Origin: Niastella soli
GTDB lineage: Bacteria; Bacteroidota; Bacteroidia; Chitinophagales; Chitinophagaceae
NCBI RefSeq assembly: GCF_017742245.1
Contig: NZ_JAGHKO010000001.1
Coordinates: forward strand, 1,951,061 to 2,015,060
Direction of reading: 5' to 3'
Length of the DNA stretch: 64,000 nt
A model generated the notes under the pieces. That model did not search any database. It saw only the letters and a program-made list of their open reading frames with translations, and was not told the DNA's origin. Positions within the stretch are counted from its first letter, which is position 1. Each line of letters starts with the position of its first letter. Of the stretch, positions 15,996-25,247 are shown piece by piece. The position numbers and the translations under genes were made by a program.

Positions 15996-16516
15996 CCCTT
16001 TATCTCCATCGGTATCCCACTTACCATAAACACCACCTTGCCGGCTTTTTGAGCAATGTACTGGTTCATCCAGCCCTGCAGGTCGGTAAACTTTCTGCCT
16101 ATTTCCGTCTCGGCATGCATACCCATACCCAGCTCATTGCTGATGATGATATAAGTATTGTTAGTAGTGTTCAGTTGGTCTATTTCCGATTTGCCTTGTT
16201 GCAAACTGGCGTCTACATCATATTTGGTGTCGGTAAAGAAATTGGTGAGCCATAAGGTAACACAATCCATCACTACAACATTATCCGAAAAAGGCAATTG
16301 GCTAATGTGTTTTTCTTCCTCGATGCTTGTCCAGCGTTCATCTCTTTCGGCCTGGTGGCGTTGGATGCGTTTTTCAAAATCATCGTCCCAGTGGCGGGCA
16401 GTAGCTACGTAAATGGGATTATTGCTTAGTTGAAGGGCCAGTTGCTGAGCATACCGGCTCTTGCCACTCCGGGCGCCGCCAGTTATGAAGATGATCCCTT
16501 TATCGGGTATTACCAT
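15992..16516 (-). CDS. cobU: Adenosylcobinamide kinase/guanylyltransferase CobU
   Basis: Residues 8-20 form the P-loop IIFITGGARSGKS typical of CobU, followed by YVATARHWDDDFEKRIQRHQ with the RIxxHxxxR guanylylation motif (His54 region) and a C-terminal ISNELGMGMHAETEIGRKF block. It phosphorylates adenosylcobinamide and then transfers GMP to it. Length 174 is normal. Its start overlaps the CWC gene by 17 bp, and its stop lies in a heptamer repeat. Confidence 0.95.
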   Translation of the reverse strand: MVIPDKGIIFITGGARSGKSRYAQQLALQLSNNPIYVATARHWDDDFEKRIQRHQAERDERWTSIEEEKHISQLPFSDNVVVMDCVTLWLTNFFTDTKYDVDASLQQGKSEIDQLNTTNNTYIIISNELGMGMHAETEIGRKFTDLQGWMNQYIAQKAGKVVFMVSGIPMEIKG

Positions 16517-16727
16517 TACTAAAATATTTTTCCTTGAATAGCGTGTACTTCTGTTTTAATTCGAGCAGACAATTGCGGCAAAGGCAATCGGTATATCGTT
16601 CTTCTATAAATGATTTTTCATCAGTAGTGAAAGTAATGCCATAACACTGGCAATGCATTACATCGCCCACTTTACATTCAAAAGGGGCCTGACACCGGGG
16701 ACAGGTTTTTTGTTCATGCTTACACAT
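16500..16727 (-). CDS. Cysteine-rich CWC family protein
   Basis: A 75-residue protein with paired cysteines (CPRCQAPFEC at 9-18, then CQCYG and CLCRNC), as in the Cys_rich_CWC family, which probably binds a metal such as zinc. Function is unknown. It overlaps both neighbours, the BtuF-like gene by 8 bp and cobU by 17 bp, so it is translationally embedded in the cobalamin operon. Confidence 0.85.
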   Translation of the reverse strand: MCKHEQKTCPRCQAPFECKVGDVMHCQCYGITFTTDEKSFIEERYTDCLCRNCLLELKQKYTLFKEKYFSNGNTR

Positions 16728-17658
16728 GAGCCGCTGTTAGTTGATGAAGTGGTTGGTATTTATGCTGCAGGTGCGCGGGCACCTTGAACAGCGTTGGGTG
16801 AAACAATGCAGCCAGTAATTCAATCCCATCTGTTAATGTGCTGGCGCTGGGTTGGGTGAACAGATCATAATCGGCCATGAATACGGCGTTGTTGCGTACC
16901 GCAGTAAGCTGGGCCCATTCCTTTTTCTCAGTAAGCAAATGAATTTCTTCTCCAGTTCTGGAAATAGTAAATCCGCAGGGCGCGATCACCAATACTTCAG
17001 GGTCATACTTTACGATCTTTTCCCAAAAGGTAACAATGCTGTCGCCACCGGGGTTCGACAACATATCGATGCCACCGGCGTAAGCGATCTGGTAAGGTAT
17101 CCAGTGGCCGCAGTTGTAAATGGGGGCCAGCCATTCCATTACCATTACTCTTTTGGGCGGTGCTTTATGCAAACGCAAACCATCGATGATGGCGTCAATT
17201 CTTTTTTGTAAAGCAGCCAGGTATGTGTAGGCTGCTTCTTCACTACCCATGGCTGTGGCAATGGTAACAGCGGTATTAAAAACATCGTGCAGGGTGTTGG
17301 GCGTAAGCGGTATCAGTTGCGGTTGTTTTTCCAGTTTGGCTACCGCCTCTGCTGTGCAGGCTGTATCTATCTGGCATACTTCACAAACGTCCTGGGTAAA
17401 AATAACATCGGGAGAAATGGCCTGCAGCACTTCCTCATCTACATAATACAGGCTTTTGCCCTGTGCTTTTGAGGCAGAGAATATTTTATCAATTTCTGTA
17501 CTGCTGTAATTGTTGCCTTCCAGTACACAGCGTACCACTTTTTGTTTTTCTTCCAACGCCTGGTGGGGGCACTCAAAAGTAATACCCTGTAACAGGTGTT
17601 GTAAACCCATATCATAGATCATTTGTGTAGCCGCAGGTAAAAACGAAGAAGCAGTCAT
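16720..17658 (-). CDS. BtuF-like cobalamin-binding protein without signal peptide
   Basis: The sequence follows the periplasmic-binding-protein fold of BtuF/FecB type: SFLPAATQMIYDMGLQHLL at the N-terminus, then ISPDVIFTQDVCEVC, and a C-terminal lobe with YAGGIDMLSNPGGDS. It begins directly in the first domain with no signal peptide or lipobox, so it may be cytoplasmic, or its export signal is atypical. Position after the riboswitch-linked DUF6580 gene and before cobU supports corrinoid binding. No BtuC/BtuD genes are in the window. Length 312 aa. Confidence 0.8.
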   Translation of the reverse strand: MTASSFLPAATQMIYDMGLQHLLQGITFECPHQALEEKQKVVRCVLEGNNYSSTEIDKIFSASKAQGKSLYYVDEEVLQAISPDVIFTQDVCEVCQIDTACTAEAVAKLEKQPQLIPLTPNTLHDVFNTAVTIATAMGSEEAAYTYLAALQKRIDAIIDGLRLHKAPPKRVMVMEWLAPIYNCGHWIPYQIAYAGGIDMLSNPGGDSIVTFWEKIVKYDPEVLVIAPCGFTISRTGEEIHLLTEKKEWAQLTAVRNNAVFMADYDLFTQPSASTLTDGIELLAALFHPTLFKVPAHLQHKYQPLHQLTAAHV

Positions 17659-17726
17659 AGAAATGAAGAATTAAAAATGAAGAATGAGAAATGGGGAATT
17701 AGAACGAAAATGAGAAAGTTGAAAAT

Positions 17727-17806
17727 AGTTACAGGTTACAAATTTCAGGCAATCTCTGCCCTCTGCCTTTTGCCCTCTGCCCGCTGCCTTTTTGCAACCT
17801 GTAACT
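17727..17806. repeat. Heptamer array flanked by an 11-bp inverted repeat
   Basis: AGTTACAGGTT (17727-17737) and its complement AACCTGTAACT (17796-17806) enclose five 7-mers (CTCTGCC, CTCTGCC, TTTTGCC, CTCTGCC, CGCTGCC at 17754-17788). The unit fills the gap between two genes of the cobalamin operon and could form a hairpin in the mRNA; no U-tract follows. Confidence 0.6.
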
Positions 17807-17814
17807 TGTATAAA

Positions 17815-18384
17815 TTAATGCGCTGGTTGTAACGAAGTATACCTTCTCTGCAACCACTCAAACAATCCAAACAGAACGGCGCTATAGATGGCTGTTCCAC
17901 CCAGGAAACGCCATTCGTAAGGGATGGCAGTGATCAGGCGTTGTGTATACAACGAGAAGGTGAATTTATCTTCAACCAGGCAGGCGCCAATATCACTTAC
18001 CAGCCAGTGGATGGCAGTTGAAACCAGCACTGCGATAACAATATTTTTAATAGTAATGTCACGGATGATCAGTTTGCCGGCAATGGTCATCAGGGCAAAA
18101 GCGCCGTAAGTCCAGAACCAACCGGAGTACAACAAACCAACCCGGTACTGCGACATAATGGTGAACGACAATACCACATCACTGATAAACAATGTCAGTA
18201 AAGGGAATGCAAAGGGTTTAACGTTACCGTTGAAATAGGCACCGCCAAATAAAGCCATAGCGCCAATGGGCGTAAATACAGTGAGCGGGCCCCAGCCGGT
18301 GTAGGCCAATAAACGCAAGGCTGCCGTTACCAAAATAAAGAGCAGTAACACCGCATTTCTTGGGTTGATCTTCAAAACTGACAT
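17815..18384 (-). CDS. DUF6580 family putative transport protein
   Basis: A 189-residue protein with about five or six membrane helices and the start LRLLAYTGWGPLTVFTPIGA, as in DUF6580 membrane proteins, which resemble S components of ECF vitamin transporters. It is the first gene after the cobalamin riboswitch, which argues for uptake of a corrinoid, cobalt or lower-ligand precursor. No ECF ATPase or T component is adjacent, so it would need shared energizing modules. Fold and position are seen; the substrate is inference. Confidence 0.75.
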   Translation of the reverse strand: MSVLKINPRNAVLLLFILVTAALRLLAYTGWGPLTVFTPIGAMALFGGAYFNGNVKPFAFPLLTLFISDVVLSFTIMSQYRVGLLYSGWFWTYGAFALMTIAGKLIIRDITIKNIVIAVLVSTAIHWLVSDIGACLVEDKFTFSLYTQRLITAIPYEWRFLGGTAIYSAVLFGLFEWLQRRYTSLQPAH

Positions 18385-18523
18385 AGTGTGTTGTTTTTGT
18401 ATAATTATATGTTAGAGTTCAGCATGAACCTTCGGAAGGGACCCATATGGAAATGAAATGGTCTTGTGTAGTAAAGACTGATTTCATCCCGGCCTTTCAC
18501 CCGAAAGCTCGTTGATGTTACAA

Positions 18524-18783
18524 TTGCAACTGGCAGGTCTTCTGGCTTGTTCTATACTGAGCGCCTTCCCGTCTCGGCTTAGCCGAGTCAGTGGCCTGGG
18601 AACTCAATGATCGAAAATCAACAGGTAGCAACTAATCGGTATGTAAAAAATGAAGGTGCCATTGCCGATTCAGGATTGCCGATTGTCGATTCGATGAACT
18701 TACAGCTACGGGGATAGCACCGGATTTGAACCGGTTTCCCTTTTAATCCCCCGACAATATCGTCGGGGAAACCAATTACGCAA
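18524..18783 (-). ncRNA. Cobalamin riboswitch
   Basis: Read on the minus strand, the core elements appear in order: a P1 strand TTGCGTAATTGG, a CCCCGAC/GTCGGGG hairpin, GGGAAACCGGTTCAAATCCGG with GCTATCCCCGTAGCTGTAAG, and the B12 box GCCAGAAGACCTGCC near 18532-18547, closing with CCAGTTGCAA. It precedes DUF6580 and the cob operon, which it should switch off when adenosylcobalamin is abundant. A 24-nt stretch (18661-18684) identical to the intergenic 14-mer repeat of 44.4 kb lies in the variable region between GCTGTAAG and the B12 box. Confidence 0.93.
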
Positions 18784-18790
18784 CAAAAAT

Positions 18791-18852
18791 AGGGGGTGTT
18801 GCTATTCCATCAATATATTTTTTTAATACACTGGTGGAAAACAACACCCCCT
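18791..18852 (-). terminator. Terminator after the TonB receptor gene
   Basis: An 11-bp perfect stem AGGGGGTGTTG/CAACACCCCCT encloses a second, nearly perfect stem (TTCCATCA against TGGTGGAA). On the minus strand it is followed by ATTTTTG. It lies between the end of the TonB receptor gene and the riboswitch, so the riboswitch operon probably starts from its own promoter. Confidence 0.65.
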
Positions 18853-18887
18853 GGTAGTAATATGTAAGTCAATACATTAAGTAGGTA

Positions 18888-20957
18888 TTAAAACCTGTAC
18901 TGGAACGAAACGCCGCCGAAGTAGTTAACCCCCGGTGCGGCATTGTAATACCGGCCACCAGTGGCATTGATATCGTTGCCCAGGCTGTAGGTCACATTAA
19001 ATAAATTATCAACACCGGCAAACACATCCATCAAAATTGCTTTGCTTAATGAAGTGCGCCAGCCTGTGCGGCCACCAGCCAGGTTATAGGAACTGGCCAT
19101 ATCGGTATTGGCATCATTCAGCGGCAGCGGATCGTTGTAAAACCAGGTAAGGTTGAGGTAGAAGCCAGGCCGGGTGCTCACATCCAAACCGGCGGCTACC
19201 GTATGCCTGGGAACGCCGGGCAGTTTGTTGCCTGAGTAATCGGTAGTAACCACTTTAAAATCCTGGTAGCGGAAATTATTATAGGTATGACTGGCCCAGA
19301 TCCGGGCACTACTTACAAACCGGTTGTGGTGAGGTAAGAGCTGATAACTCACCTGTGACTCAATACCCCGTTGGCGGGTGCTGCCCGCATTCTCAAAATA
19401 ATCAGCCCCGCTGGCATCGCGTCGTTGTACAATGGCATTTTGCAGTTGGTAATAAAATGCATTCACTTCCACATACAGTCGTTGTTGCAACCAGCTGCTT
19501 TTAAAACCAGCTTCATAGTTTAACCCATGTTCTGCCTGTAAGTTAGTATTGATAATGCTGGTGGAAGGCAATATTTCACCGGTACCGGGTGGTGAAAAGC
19601 CGCGAGATATACTGGCGTAAAACAATAAGCCAGGGATGATCTTTTTTGAAAGCGCGATCCTTGGCGCCCATTCGCTGTTGAAGGTGGCATTCAGCTTTCC
19701 GGTCTCTGGTCCGGTAAGCCGGGTAATGGTAATGGATGATTTATTGATGCTCACGCCTGTGCTCAATGCCCAATCGCCCTTCAAATGAAGGTCGGCTTGT
19801 ACAAAAAATGAATAAATGTAGTTATCGATATCGTCATCGGTTTGAACGGTGTCGGGGTTCCCGCCAATATTCCTGAATGTTTTGGTATTGAAAAAACCAC
19901 GTTGTCCTTCGCCTCCAAATGATACCTGCAGATTGGTTTGTTGCCATTGTTTGTTTAGGGTGAACAGGGTGCGACCGCCAAAATGCGGTTCACTTCTTCT
20001 TTCATAATTGCGGAAGGTGGGGTTTTTTATGTTGGAAAAAGCACCATACACCACCGTGGTATTCTGAAAGTTTTCAGTGAACCGGTATTGATGGTCCAGT
20101 CCTGCTAAAAATGTTTTCTGGTATATAGCAGCCTGGGCATCCTGGGCGCTTGGAAAGGCCCCAGCCGCCGGGCGGGCTGCCCGGGGATTGTCATGGTATT
20201 GGGCGGCCGTTAAACCACCAGGTGTTTGGTAATACAGATCGCCATACAGTACGGAAGCCGACAATTGTTGTTTATCATTTGCTTTGAACTGGGTTTCCCA
20301 TGTGGCTATATCCCGGCGCATGCGGGTATTTTCCCGGTACCCGTCATTGGTTTGATGGGTATAGCCAAATGTGTTATTGTGACCACTGTCGCCCAGGACA
20401 ACTTGGGCATTCAGGTTTTGCAAATTATAGCTGCCGGTTGTATAATGCAGGTTTATGCCTGCCGGTTTGTCGTTATTCAGGCTGTTGATCAGCACGGCGC
20501 CACCTGTACCGGCGCCATATAAACTACTGGCCGGTCCCTTCAGTACCTCAATGCTGTTGACGTTATAAAAACTGAGTTGGTTCAGGTAAGTGTTACCACC
20601 GGGATCGGTAAAAGGAATACCATTCCAGTACACTTTTACATTGCGTACACCAAAGGGCGAACGGAGGGTGCTGCCGCGTATGTTTAACCGGTAGCTGCCG
20701 GGTGAGCGTTCCTCCATATGCACGCCAGGCGTGGCATTCAGGGCAGGCAATAAACTGGTGTTGTTATAGCGTTTTAACTGGTCGGAATTGATAACATTGA
20801 TGGCTGCTGATACTTCTTTTAACTGCCGGTTTTGTTCATAAGCCTTTACTACCACCTGCTGTAAGGTGCGGGCAGAATCTGGTGGTTGATGATTTTGTGC
20901 TTGCAGCGGGATGGATGCAATAAATGTGTATAAGATAAGGATACAGCTTTTCATCAT
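18888..20957 (-). CDS. TonB-dependent outer membrane receptor
   Basis: A signal peptide (KSCILILYTFIASIPLQAQ) precedes a plug domain (about residues 40-150; LQQVVVKAYEQNRQLKEVSA, then LKGPASSLYGAGTGG) and a 22-strand-type barrel ending in the C-terminal aromatic F (GGVSFQYRF). It imports a bulky ligand through the outer membrane using TonB energy. Closeness to the cobalamin riboswitch makes corrinoid plausible, but the sequence is equally like siderophore receptors and the riboswitch is downstream, not upstream. Two adjacent ATGs (20957 and 20954) fit the signal peptide; 20957 is used. No SusD partner is present. Confidence 0.88.
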   Translation of the reverse strand: MMKSCILILYTFIASIPLQAQNHQPPDSARTLQQVVVKAYEQNRQLKEVSAAINVINSDQLKRYNNTSLLPALNATPGVHMEERSPGSYRLNIRGSTLRSPFGVRNVKVYWNGIPFTDPGGNTYLNQLSFYNVNSIEVLKGPASSLYGAGTGGAVLINSLNNDKPAGINLHYTTGSYNLQNLNAQVVLGDSGHNNTFGYTHQTNDGYRENTRMRRDIATWETQFKANDKQQLSASVLYGDLYYQTPGGLTAAQYHDNPRAARPAAGAFPSAQDAQAAIYQKTFLAGLDHQYRFTENFQNTTVVYGAFSNIKNPTFRNYERRSEPHFGGRTLFTLNKQWQQTNLQVSFGGEGQRGFFNTKTFRNIGGNPDTVQTDDDIDNYIYSFFVQADLHLKGDWALSTGVSINKSSITITRLTGPETGKLNATFNSEWAPRIALSKKIIPGLLFYASISRGFSPPGTGEILPSTSIINTNLQAEHGLNYEAGFKSSWLQQRLYVEVNAFYYQLQNAIVQRRDASGADYFENAGSTRQRGIESQVSYQLLPHHNRFVSSARIWASHTYNNFRYQDFKVVTTDYSGNKLPGVPRHTVAAGLDVSTRPGFYLNLTWFYNDPLPLNDANTDMASSYNLAGGRTGWRTSLSKAILMDVFAGVDNLFNVTYSLGNDINATGGRYYNAAPGVNYFGGVSFQYRF

Positions 20958-21044
20958 CTGTTCATGAATTAGCCCTAAAGGTAAATGCAAATATTATTAA
21001 CTTAGGTTAATCAAGTCCATCGCAAATATTAATAACTACCATTA

Positions 21045-22391
21045 ATGAAGGACACCCGTTTAAATTTATTCGATCTTACTATGATCGTCATTAGCCTGGT
21101 AATAGGCATGGGCATTTTTCGTACGCCGATGAATGTAGCTCAGAAGGCAGAATCGGCCCAGATGTTTTTCCTGGCCTGGATCATTGGCGGGCTCATTGCC
21201 TTATGCGGGGCATTGACCTATGCCGAAATAGGTTCAAGGTATCCGGTAACCGGCGGTTATTATAAGATCTTTTCATATTGTTATCATCCCTCCATCGCCT
21301 TTGCCATAAACTGCATCATCCTGGTATCTAATGCGGCTTCCCTGGCGGGGGTGGCCCTAATAGGGGCTGAATACCTGGCCAATGTGATGTTTGTTGGGAG
21401 AAACAAGGACGAGATCGAAACCATTAAACTGATCATTTCAACTATTGCGGTGGTCACCTTTTACGGCGTGAACCTGTTGGGGCTTAAAATGAGCGCCCGC
21501 ACCCAGAATGTGCTAACGGTCATAAAAATAAGTGTAGTGGTTTTTTTGATCAGCGCATTATTTACTGGCAACTATGCTACCACGAATACCGTTCCAGCGG
21601 CGGCAGCGGCGGGACCTGACTTTATGAGTATTTTAAAAGCTTTTGGCGCCTGCCTCGTAGCGGTAAGTTTTACATATGGCGGATACCAACAAACGATAAA
21701 CTTTGGGGGGGAGGTGCAGAATCCGTCAAAAATTTTACCAAAAGGGATATTTTTTGGCATAGCTATCATAATGTTGCTGTATATTACAATTAATTACACC
21801 TATTACAAGGTAATAGGTTTCGGTACTTTAAAAGAAGCACAATCCATAGCTGCTATACTAGCCGGTAAATTGTTTGGGGAAAAAGGATTTACCATTCTTT
21901 CGGTACTCTTATTCCTTTCTGTGCTCGCCTATGTAAACGTATTGTTGATGAGTAACCCCCGTGTTATGTATGCGATGAGTGATGAAGGCGTATTACCAGC
22001 TGTATTTAAAAAAGTAAGCGCAAAAAGAAACGTTATTGTAGTTTCGCTAAGTGCATTTGCGGCCCTTAGCCTGGTTACATTGTTCTATGCCAAATCATTC
22101 GACGAAATTCTTAATCATACAATTTTTTTAGATTCCATTGGAATGGCCACGTCGGCAGCCACTATTTTTGTTTTACGAAAAAGGGCTGTAGGGGAGAATG
22201 TAAAAGATAGTTATCGCATGAAGCTGTATCCATTGTTGCCATTGATCTTTATTGGGGCCTATCTGTTTATCGGCACCAGTATAGCGTTCAATACACCAAA
22301 AGCAGCGTGGGTAAGTGCTGTAATATTCGCAGTTTTTTTCGCACTATATTTTGTGTTACGATTATTGAAGAAATCTCCTCAACCAAACTAA
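21045..22391 (+). CDS. APC family amino acid permease
   Basis: A 448-residue polytopic protein with about 12 membrane helices. TM1 has the APC glycine motif (VISLVIGMGIFRTP) and TM2 to TM3 contain GGLIALCGALTYAEIGSRYP, as in amino acid transporters of the LAT/APC type. Substrate cannot be told. It is divergent from the TonB receptor and 6 bp before a Cys/Met-type PLP enzyme, so transport and catabolism of a sulfur amino acid is a reasonable guess. Confidence 0.88.
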   Translation: MKDTRLNLFDLTMIVISLVIGMGIFRTPMNVAQKAESAQMFFLAWIIGGLIALCGALTYAEIGSRYPVTGGYYKIFSYCYHPSIAFAINCIILVSNAASLAGVALIGAEYLANVMFVGRNKDEIETIKLIISTIAVVTFYGVNLLGLKMSARTQNVLTVIKISVVVFLISALFTGNYATTNTVPAAAAAGPDFMSILKAFGACLVAVSFTYGGYQQTINFGGEVQNPSKILPKGIFFGIAIIMLLYITINYTYYKVIGFGTLKEAQSIAAILAGKLFGEKGFTILSVLLFLSVLAYVNVLLMSNPRVMYAMSDEGVLPAVFKKVSAKRNVIVVSLSAFAALSLVTLFYAKSFDEILNHTIFLDSIGMATSAATIFVLRKRAVGENVKDSYRMKLYPLLPLIFIGAYLFIGTSIAFNTPKAAWVSAVIFAVFFALYFVLRLLKKSPQPN

Positions 22392-22397
22392 AGTCAC

Positions 22398-23564
22398 ATG
22401 AATGATCTATCGTACATTTTGAACGAATTAGGGGAAGATCGGGACCAGTATTTCCGTGCCATTTCTCCACCCATCATGCAAACCAGCAATTTTGCTTTTA
22501 AAAAGGTGGATGATCTGCGTAAAGTGTTCGAAGATGAATTTAGTACCTATCTGTATAGTCGCGGATTAAACCCAACTGTAGATATTCTCCGCCAGAAGCT
22601 GGCTGCGCTTGATGAGGCGGAAGACTGCCTGGTGTTTAACAGCGGCGCTTCGGCCATCTTTGCCTCCGTTTTTTCGAATGTACAATCAGGTGACCACATC
22701 GTTTCCGTCCGTAGCCCGTATACCTGGGCACAAAGAATGTTCGATAACATCCTTCCCCGGTTTGGCATTAGTACCACTTATATCGACGGGACCCGTGTTG
22801 AGAATTTTGAACTGGCTATTCGCCCCAATACAAAGATCATTTACCTGGAATCGCCCAATAGTTGGGATTTTGTGCTGCAGGACCTGCGGGCCGTGGCCCA
22901 ACTGGCGAAATCAAAAAATATTATAACTATTTGTGATAATAGCTATTGCACCCCCCTGTATCAAAAACCGGTGGCAATGGGCATTGACATGGTACTGCAA
23001 TCGGCCACCAAATATATAGGCGGTCATAGCGATGTGGTAGCTGGTGTATTAAGCGGCACCCGCCAGATGATGAAGAAAATTTTCGACAATGAATTACTAA
23101 ACATGGGTAATGGCATTACCCCCTTTAACGCCTGGCTGCTTATCCGTGGACTGCGTACCCTGCCTGTTCGGTTAGAACGCATTTCCAGCTCCACTCTTAA
23201 AGTGGTTGACTACCTGAAAAAACATCCCCAGGTAGAAGAAGTGATCTTCCCATTTGATCCCTCATTTCCGCAATATAACCTGGCCAAAAAGCAAATGAAT
23301 GGCGCCTGTGGATTATTTACTGTAGTAATGAAGGCAGAAAAAATTGACCAGATTGTAACCTTCTGCGAATCCTTGCGACACATTCTAATGGCTGTAAGCT
23401 GGGGTGGCCATGAAAGCCTGGCCATACCCCGCTGTGCCTCCATTTTACCGGAGAACTTCGACCCCGGCAATCGCGCTCATAAAATGATCAGATTTTATGT
23501 GGGCCTCGAAGATCCGGATTACCTGATTGCCGATTATGAGCAGGCTTTTGCTAAAAGCCGGTAG
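22398..23564 (+). CDS. Cys/Met metabolism PLP-dependent enzyme (cystathionine gamma-synthase-like)
   Basis: The 388-residue protein has the fold-type I layout of the Cys/Met family: the early SPPIMQTSNFAF and YSRGLNPT blocks, CLVFNSGASAIFA, ICDNSYCTP and the PLP lysine in SATKYIGGHSD (about residue 200). Family members are cystathionine gamma-synthase/lyase, methionine gamma-lyase and O-acetylhomoserine sulfhydrylase. The specificity cannot be decided by eye. It starts 6 bp after the permease gene and is probably co-transcribed with it. A GGTGAGG/CCTCACC hairpin without a U-tract follows at 23629-23646. Confidence 0.88.
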   Translation: MNDLSYILNELGEDRDQYFRAISPPIMQTSNFAFKKVDDLRKVFEDEFSTYLYSRGLNPTVDILRQKLAALDEAEDCLVFNSGASAIFASVFSNVQSGDHIVSVRSPYTWAQRMFDNILPRFGISTTYIDGTRVENFELAIRPNTKIIYLESPNSWDFVLQDLRAVAQLAKSKNIITICDNSYCTPLYQKPVAMGIDMVLQSATKYIGGHSDVVAGVLSGTRQMMKKIFDNELLNMGNGITPFNAWLLIRGLRTLPVRLERISSSTLKVVDYLKKHPQVEEVIFPFDPSFPQYNLAKKQMNGACGLFTVVMKAEKIDQIVTFCESLRHILMAVSWGGHESLAIPRCASILPENFDPGNRAHKMIRFYVGLEDPDYLIADYEQAFAKSR

Positions 23565-23753
23565 AGTTTAGCAGTACAAGGCAACAGGCGTAGGAAACAT
23601 AGTGAAAAATATTTATTGGTCACATTATGGTGAGGATACCCTCACCTAATGGCGTTTGGAGTCCCTGAACTATCACACGACTGTAAACAATATTTAACTG
23701 ACCGTTTATCAAAAACAGTATCATTCGCCTATCAATACAATTACTTTTGGAAT

Positions 23754-25208
23754 ATGAAAAAAAGTAAGTACTTATTACTGCTCTTTATCTGTTACCTGCC
23801 GTTTGGTTTATATGCCCAGGATAAATGGGACCTACGCCGTTGCGTTGAATATGCATTGGCCAATAACTTAACGGTACAACAAACCAGCCTGCAGGCTCAC
23901 TCTGCAGAAATAAATGAAAAGCAAGCCAGGTGGTCGCAATATCCCAACGTCGACTTCAGCACAAGTACAGGTTTGCAATGGGGTCGCTCTATCGACTATA
24001 CTACCAACCTGTATACCAGTAACGAGAATTTATACCAGACATACGGCCTTCAGGCAGGTATAACCGTTTTTAACTGGCATCGGATCCGTAATAATATCAT
24101 CGCTGCTGACCTCTCTTCCGATGCCGCTCACATGGATGTTGAAAAAACAAAGAATGACATCTCATTGAATGTGGCCACCTATTATTTGCAGGTACTGCTA
24201 TCGCGCCAGCAAATTCAAATTGCCAGTGTGCAAATGAACCAAACCAAAGAACAGTGGGAGGTGGCCAAAAAAAGAGTGGCGGCCGGCGCTGCTCCTGAAC
24301 TGGATGCGCTTACTTTGGAAGGTCAGTATGCAACCGACAGTTCTAATTATATTTCGGCAAGGGCAACAGCCGATCAAAACCTGTTGCTGTTAAAACAGGT
24401 ACTGAATATAGATGCCGGGCAACTGTTTGATATTGCCACGCCGCCTGTAGAACAGATCCCTGTAGAGCCTATTTTGGAATTACAACCTAACGCCGTTTAT
24501 CAGATAGCGTTACAAAACCAGCCGGCCCAAAAATCCAATGCTTTGCGTATTCAATCGTTAGAAGCTTCTTTGCGCGCCAGCCGGGCCGCTATGTACCCAA
24601 CAATTTCAATAGGCGGCTCACTAAATACCCAGTTTTCAAGTGCTTCCAAATTTACCACCCAGCAATATAGGGGAGATGAATCTACACTGGCTTATGTAAC
24701 GGATGGAGGTGGTATTAAACGACCCGTTTTTTCACCCGCATTTGATCTTACAACATCCAAAAAGTCCTTTGGTGATCGCTGGAGTGGTTGGGGCAATCAA
24801 CTAAATACAAACTTCCGCCAAAGCCTTGGTTTGAGTATCGCCGTTCCCATCAACAGCGGTGGCAATGCCCGGTTTAATTATCAGCGCTCAAAACTCGATC
24901 TCAAAAACGCAGAGCTGAACAAGTCCATCATTAATCAAACTTTACAGAGCGATATTTACAAAGCTTATTACAATGCATCCGCTGCATTAGAGAAATTCAA
25001 CGCAACCAAACGTACCTTTGAAGTAACCCAGAAATCGTATGACGTGGCAAAGAAAAGATACGATGTAGGTTTGCTCAATACCTTCGATCTGTTGATCAGC
25101 CAGAACAATATGAACCGTGCCCAATCAGAAATGACCAACGCCCAGTTTGATTATGTTTTTAAATTGAAGGTGCTGGAGTTTTACAAAGGGCAGGGTATTA
25201 AATTATAA
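23754..25208 (+). CDS. TolC family outer membrane efflux protein
   Basis: A signal peptide (KYLLLLFICYLPFGLYAQ) is followed by the TolC pattern: DLRRCVEYALANNLTVQQ and two long alpha-helical repeats, the second ending with AKKRYDVGLLNTFDLLISQN. It forms an outer membrane channel for type I secretion or efflux. ATG 23754 is chosen over the open frame from 23649 because of the signal peptide. TACTTTTG lies 4 nt before this start. The adaptor gene follows after 39 bp. Confidence 0.92.
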   Translation: MKKSKYLLLLFICYLPFGLYAQDKWDLRRCVEYALANNLTVQQTSLQAHSAEINEKQARWSQYPNVDFSTSTGLQWGRSIDYTTNLYTSNENLYQTYGLQAGITVFNWHRIRNNIIAADLSSDAAHMDVEKTKNDISLNVATYYLQVLLSRQQIQIASVQMNQTKEQWEVAKKRVAAGAAPELDALTLEGQYATDSSNYISARATADQNLLLLKQVLNIDAGQLFDIATPPVEQIPVEPILELQPNAVYQIALQNQPAQKSNALRIQSLEASLRASRAAMYPTISIGGSLNTQFSSASKFTTQQYRGDESTLAYVTDGGGIKRPVFSPAFDLTTSKKSFGDRWSGWGNQLNTNFRQSLGLSIAVPINSGGNARFNYQRSKLDLKNAELNKSIINQTLQSDIYKAYYNASAALEKFNATKRTFEVTQKSYDVAKKRYDVGLLNTFDLLISQNNMNRAQSEMTNAQFDYVFKLKVLEFYKGQGIKL

Positions 25209-25247
25209 AATAGTTCATGAGATTCTAAACCGAGACAACCATTCATT

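Noticed and set aside
18888-20957. Confident btuB assignment for the TonB receptor
   Set aside because: The riboswitch is downstream of this gene and a terminator separates them; the receptor sequence alone does not show cobalamin specificity.
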